9,277 bases of DNA from Caldilinea sp. Lineage in GTDB: Bacteria > Chloroflexota > Anaerolineae > Caldilineales > Caldilineaceae. The DNA is taken from positions 1-9,277 of the forward strand of contig JAPLGY010000382.1 in assembly GCA_026389955.1 (NCBI GenBank), read 5' to 3'. Positions 6,767-9,277 of the stretch are shown here, one piece after another. The first letter of the stretch is position 1; every line of letters starts with the position of its first letter. Below the pieces are notes generated by a model. It saw only the letters and a list, made by a program, of their open reading frames with translations, was not told the DNA's origin and made no database searches. A program made the translations under genes and the position numbers.

Positions 6767-9080
6767 CGCCTCCGTCGTTGGGGGGGGTAGCGCGGTGAAG
6801 CAGCACCTGGAAGCCCTTGGCCCGCAGCCGGCTGGCCAGCTGGGTGGTTAGCCGGCGGTTTTGGAAGCAGCCTCCGCTGAGCGCGACCTGGGCGCACCCT
6901 GCTGCCTGGGCGACTGCAACCCCCATCTCCACCACTGTGTTGTGGAACCGGGCGGCAATCCGTGCCTGTTCTGCACCGCGACGCAGGTCTGCGCAGATCG
7001 CTGCAACCAGTGGTGCCCAGTCCAGTTGAGCGGGCGTTTCGGCTTCGAGCAGGGCAAGGTCGTAACAGCCTGTTTCTGTGGGGTCTGCACAGTGTTCAAG
7101 GGCCATCGCCGCCTCTCCTTCGAAGGTGGTGCGCTGCACCAACCCCAGCAGGGCGGCCACCCCGTCGAAAAGCCTGCCCATGCTCGTTGTCTGCGGCGTG
7201 TTGACCTGTCTGGCCAGCAAGGTGCCCAACAGGCGCCGTTCTGGAGGGGAAAATTCGCGCACCGGGGCCAGCCAATCCCAGTTCCATCCTGCTTCGCCGT
7301 ACAGCGCCCAGAGCAAGGCCAGCGCCACCCGCCGAGGCTCGCGCACGGCAGCCTCTCCTCCTGGCAATCCAAAGGGGCGCAGATGGGCAAAACGGGTGAA
7401 GCTGGCTGCATCGCCGAGCAGGCACTCTCCTCCCCAGATTGTCCCGTCTGGCCCATACCCGGTCCCATCCCAGATCAGCCCCAGGGCGGGGGTGGCCACA
7501 CCGTTGTCAGCCAGGCAGGCTGCCAGGTGTGCGTGGTGGTGTTGCACTGCGATGCGCGGGGCTGTCAGCGCGGCAGCGTGTGCCCACTGGGTCGACAGAT
7601 AGTCGGGATGGAGGTCATGGGCCACGGCTGCAGGTTCCACCGCATAGAGCCGCAAAAAATCTTCGATCACACGCACAAACGCGTTGAAGGCAGCCGCAGT
7701 CTCCAAGTCGCCGATGTGCTGGCTGAGCAGGATCTGGTCGCCGATCCCCAACGCCACTGTGTTTTTGAGCTGTGCACCGGTGGCGAGGATGGTGGGCTGG
7801 AGAGCGGGTGCGGGCACAGGCAAGGGGGCATAGCCGCGTGCGCGCCGCAGGAATTGGGGTGCATCCTCGACCAGACGGAGCACGCTGTCGTCGGCATGGC
7901 GGGCGATCGGGCGGTTGTGGAGCAAAAAACAGTCGGCGACTGCGCCCAGCCGTTCGAGGGCCTCCCACTCGTCGGTGCAGATCGGCTCGTCGGCCAGGTT
8001 GCCGCTGGTGGCGACCAGCGGGCAGTCTACCTGTTCCAGCAGCAAATGGTGCAGCGGGGTCGCCGGCAGCATCAGCCCCAGCTCAGGGGTGCCGGGTGCC
8101 ACCTCCGGGGCCAGGAGGGCCTCCGGTCGGCGGGGCAGCAGCACGATCGGTGCCGCGTTGGAAGCCAGCAGAGTGGCGGCTGCAGGTTCGACGACACAGA
8201 GCGCCTCTGCCTGGGCCAGGTCACGCACCATCACGGCCAGAGGTTTGAACGGGCGCTCTTTGCGCGCCCGCAGCCGGGCCACCGTGGCTGCGTTGCGCGC
8301 ATCCGCCATCAGCTGAAATCCGCCCAGTCCCTTGACGGCGACCACAGCGCCAGCCCGCAGGGCAGCCACTGCGGCGTCGAATGCCTGCTGTGCCTGGCCG
8401 TTCAACTGCCAGGAACCTACCTGGGCTGGCCAGGACGCTGACGGGAGAGGCTGCTGGGCAGAGCCGGACAGGCTGTAGAAGGCGAGCTGTGGGCCACAGG
8501 CAGGGCAGGCGTTGGGCTGGGCATGAAAACGACGGTCGAGCGGGTTGTTGTACTCTGTGAGACAGGCTGGGCAGAGCGCAAAGCCCTGCATGGTGGTGTT
8601 GGGGCGGTCGTAGGGCAGGGCCTCCAGAATGGTAAAACGAGGTCCACAGTGGGTGCAGTTGGTGAATGGGTACTGGAAGCGGCGGTTGTTGGGGTCAAAA
8701 AGCTCAGCCTGGCAGGCAGGACAGGTCGCCAGATCGGGCAGAATCAGCACAGAGGGCGCGCCGCTGCGCTCGGAGAGCCGAATCTCGAACTGGGTTGCTC
8801 CGGTTGCGGCGAGCCAGGTATGGGTCCAGTGCAGGATCCGTGCATTGGGCGGCACCTCGTTTGGCAGGCGTTGCAGGAAGATCGCCAAGCGGGCGGCAGA
8901 CCCTTCTACCTCGATCAACACCCCCTGGGTGTCGTTGAGCACCCAGCCGGCCAACGCCAGTTCGGTCGCCAGCCGGTAGACGAACGGGCGAAACCCCACA
9001 CCCTGGACTGCGCCGGCGATCTCGATATGCAGGCGCAGTCGATCGGGAGGTTGAACAGGCAGCGGAGAGGGGCACATCAC
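6717..9080 (-). CDS. hypF: Carbamoyltransferase HypF, NiFe-hydrogenase maturation
   Basis: This 787-residue cytoplasmic protein is a complete HypF. It uses carbamoyl phosphate and ATP to carbamoylate the C-terminal cysteine of HypE, the first step in making the cyanide ligands of NiFe hydrogenase. The domains run in the canonical order. The acylphosphatase domain (about 15-105) has VQGVGFRPFVYR with Arg31 and GWVLND with Asn49. Two zinc fingers follow, Cys120/Cys123/Cys142/Cys145 and Cys170/Cys173/Cys192/Cys195. The YrdC-like domain (about 231-420) has VVAVKGLGGFQLM, RKERPFKPLAVM, PLVATSGN and HADDSV. The Kae1-like domain (about 421-787) has HHHAHLAAC at 514-522, DGTGYGPDGTIWGGE, SGGCFQN and TPPNDGGVSYGQ. 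The first codon is GTG 9080, directly followed by ATG 9077; either may be used, and neither has a clear ribosome binding site. A 12-bp hairpin sits 18 bases upstream. The gene implies that the organism makes a NiFe hydrogenase, but no other hyp or hydrogenase gene is within the window. Confidence 0.97.
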   Translation of the reverse strand: MMCPSPLPVQPPDRLRLHIEIAGAVQGVGFRPFVYRLATELALAGWVLNDTQGVLIEVEGSAARLAIFLQRLPNEVPPNARILHWTHTWLAATGATQFEIRLSERSGAPSVLILPDLATCPACQAELFDPNNRRFQYPFTNCTHCGPRFTILEALPYDRPNTTMQGFALCPACLTEYNNPLDRRFHAQPNACPACGPQLAFYSLSGSAQQPLPSASWPAQVGSWQLNGQAQQAFDAAVAALRAGAVVAVKGLGGFQLMADARNAATVARLRARKERPFKPLAVMVRDLAQAEALCVVEPAAATLLASNAAPIVLLPRRPEALLAPEVAPGTPELGLMLPATPLHHLLLEQVDCPLVATSGNLADEPICTDEWEALERLGAVADCFLLHNRPIARHADDSVLRLVEDAPQFLRRARGYAPLPVPAPALQPTILATGAQLKNTVALGIGDQILLSQHIGDLETAAAFNAFVRVIEDFLRLYAVEPAAVAHDLHPDYLSTQWAHAAALTAPRIAVQHHHAHLAACLADNGVATPALGLIWDGTGYGPDGTIWGGECLLGDAASFTRFAHLRPFGLPGGEAAVREPRRVALALLWALYGEAGWNWDWLAPVREFSPPERRLLGTLLARQVNTPQTTSMGRLFDGVAALLGLVQRTTFEGEAAMALEHCADPTETGCYDLALLEAETPAQLDWAPLVAAICADLRRGAEQARIAARFHNTVVEMGVAVAQAAGCAQVALSGGCFQNRRLTTQLASRLRAKGFQVLLHRATPPNDGGVSYGQVVVAAALLNRL

Positions 9081-9098
9081 AGGGCTGCAGGAGACGCT

Positions 9099-9129
9099 GC
9101 GCCAGCCGGGGCAGACGCCCGGCTGGCGC
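9099..9129 (-). terminator. Perfect 12-bp hairpin between the partial gene and hypF
   Basis: GCGCCAGCCGGG (9099-9110) pairs without mismatch with CCCGGCTGGCGC (9118-9129) around a 7-base loop, GCAGACG. On the minus strand it begins 5 bases after the stop of the partial upstream gene and ends 18 bases before hypF. It lacks a T-run on that strand; on the plus strand it is followed by TTCTCTC, but no plus-strand gene runs into it. It could be a terminator, an mRNA-stabilising stem between two genes of one transcript, or an attenuator for hypF. Confidence 0.5.
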
Positions 9130-9134
9130 TTCTC

Positions 9135-9277
9135 TCAGTTCGGGTCGTATTTACAGCGCTGCCCTTTGAGGCTGTTGAAATAGATGCACAGCTCAATATA
9201 AGCAGGACGCCATTCGAGCCCATTGATCGGGCTTGGCTCCATCAAGGCAACCCGAAGGACGAAGAGCAGTACTGGTG
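9135..9277 (-). CDS. Unidentified protein, C-terminal end (5' partial)
   Basis: A minus-strand frame is open from the window edge to TGA at 9137-9135, giving 46 codons before the stop. The translation contains [14 protein letters not shown], then [15 protein letters not shown], and ends RCKYDPN. I do not recognise the family. Support for coding is indirect: the plus strand has several stops over this stretch, the mix of residues looks like a natural folded C-terminus with Tyr, Trp, Phe and two cysteines, and a strong hairpin starts 5 bases after the stop. An internal ATG (about 9241 reading leftward) would allow a 35-residue small protein instead of a fragment of a larger one. The orientation is the same as hypF, 54 bases upstream of it, so the two could be co-transcribed unless the hairpin terminates. 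Confidence 0.4.
   Translation of the reverse strand, partial: PVLLFVLRVALMEPSPINGLEWRPAYIELCIYFNSLKGQRCKYDPN

Noticed and set aside
6780..6787. Eight-G run near the 3' end of hypF as a frameshift or phase-variable site
   Set aside because: It encodes the conserved TPPND segment of HypF in the correct frame, so the run is explained by protein constraint.
6861..8441. 526-codon plus-strand open frame opposite hypF
   Set aside because: hypF on the other strand has every expected domain over this stretch. The plus-strand product is Gly/Gln/Cys/His-rich with no recognisable motif.

Overview
The window (9,277 bases, high GC) is densely coding chromosomal bacterial DNA. No mobile element, CRISPR array, tRNA or rRNA was seen. 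Gene content suggests a Chloroflexota-like bacterium of the Caldilinea/Anaerolinea kind: a YtkA-like protein paired with a lipoprotein dihaem peroxidase, a DUF318 permease with a TIGR03943 partner and a TolB-propeller protein, MtnA and HypF. This is inference from gene families and base composition, not a marker-gene assignment.

Layout. (1) Bases 1-1433, plus strand: the 3' end of a FixH/YtkA-like domain gene, then, 5 bases later, a dihaem cytochrome c peroxidase/MauG-type lipoprotein. (2) Bases 1550-2224, plus strand: a YhhQ-family queuosine-precursor transporter, probably starting at a GTG with a good ribosome binding site. (3) Bases 2264-5532, plus strand: a tight three-gene unit of DUF318/ArsP-type permease, TIGR03943 membrane protein, and a membrane-anchored Ig-like plus TolB-type propeller protein. 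The gaps are 6 bases and a 4-base ATGA overlap. A TAAAAT box 7 bases before the permease ATG suggests leaderless transcription. (4) Bases 5594-6766, plus strand: MtnA-type sugar-phosphate isomerase. (5) Bases 6717-9080, minus strand: full-length HypF, convergent with mtnA and overlapping it by 50 bases. (6) Bases 9135-9277, minus strand: the C-terminal end of an unidentified gene, separated from hypF by a perfect 12-bp hairpin.

How the genes fit together. The peroxidase pair acts outside the cytoplasmic membrane in haem redox chemistry. The permease unit probably exports or imports a soft metal, metalloid or related ligand: it carries a CECG membrane motif, a His/Cys loop and a CC motif in the partner. 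The propeller protein, translationally coupled to it, is the least explained part and the best candidate for an undescribed accessory subunit. The transporter, MtnA and HypF are housekeeping functions (queuosine salvage, thioribose or deoxyribose phosphate salvage, NiFe-hydrogenase maturation) with no obvious link to one another.
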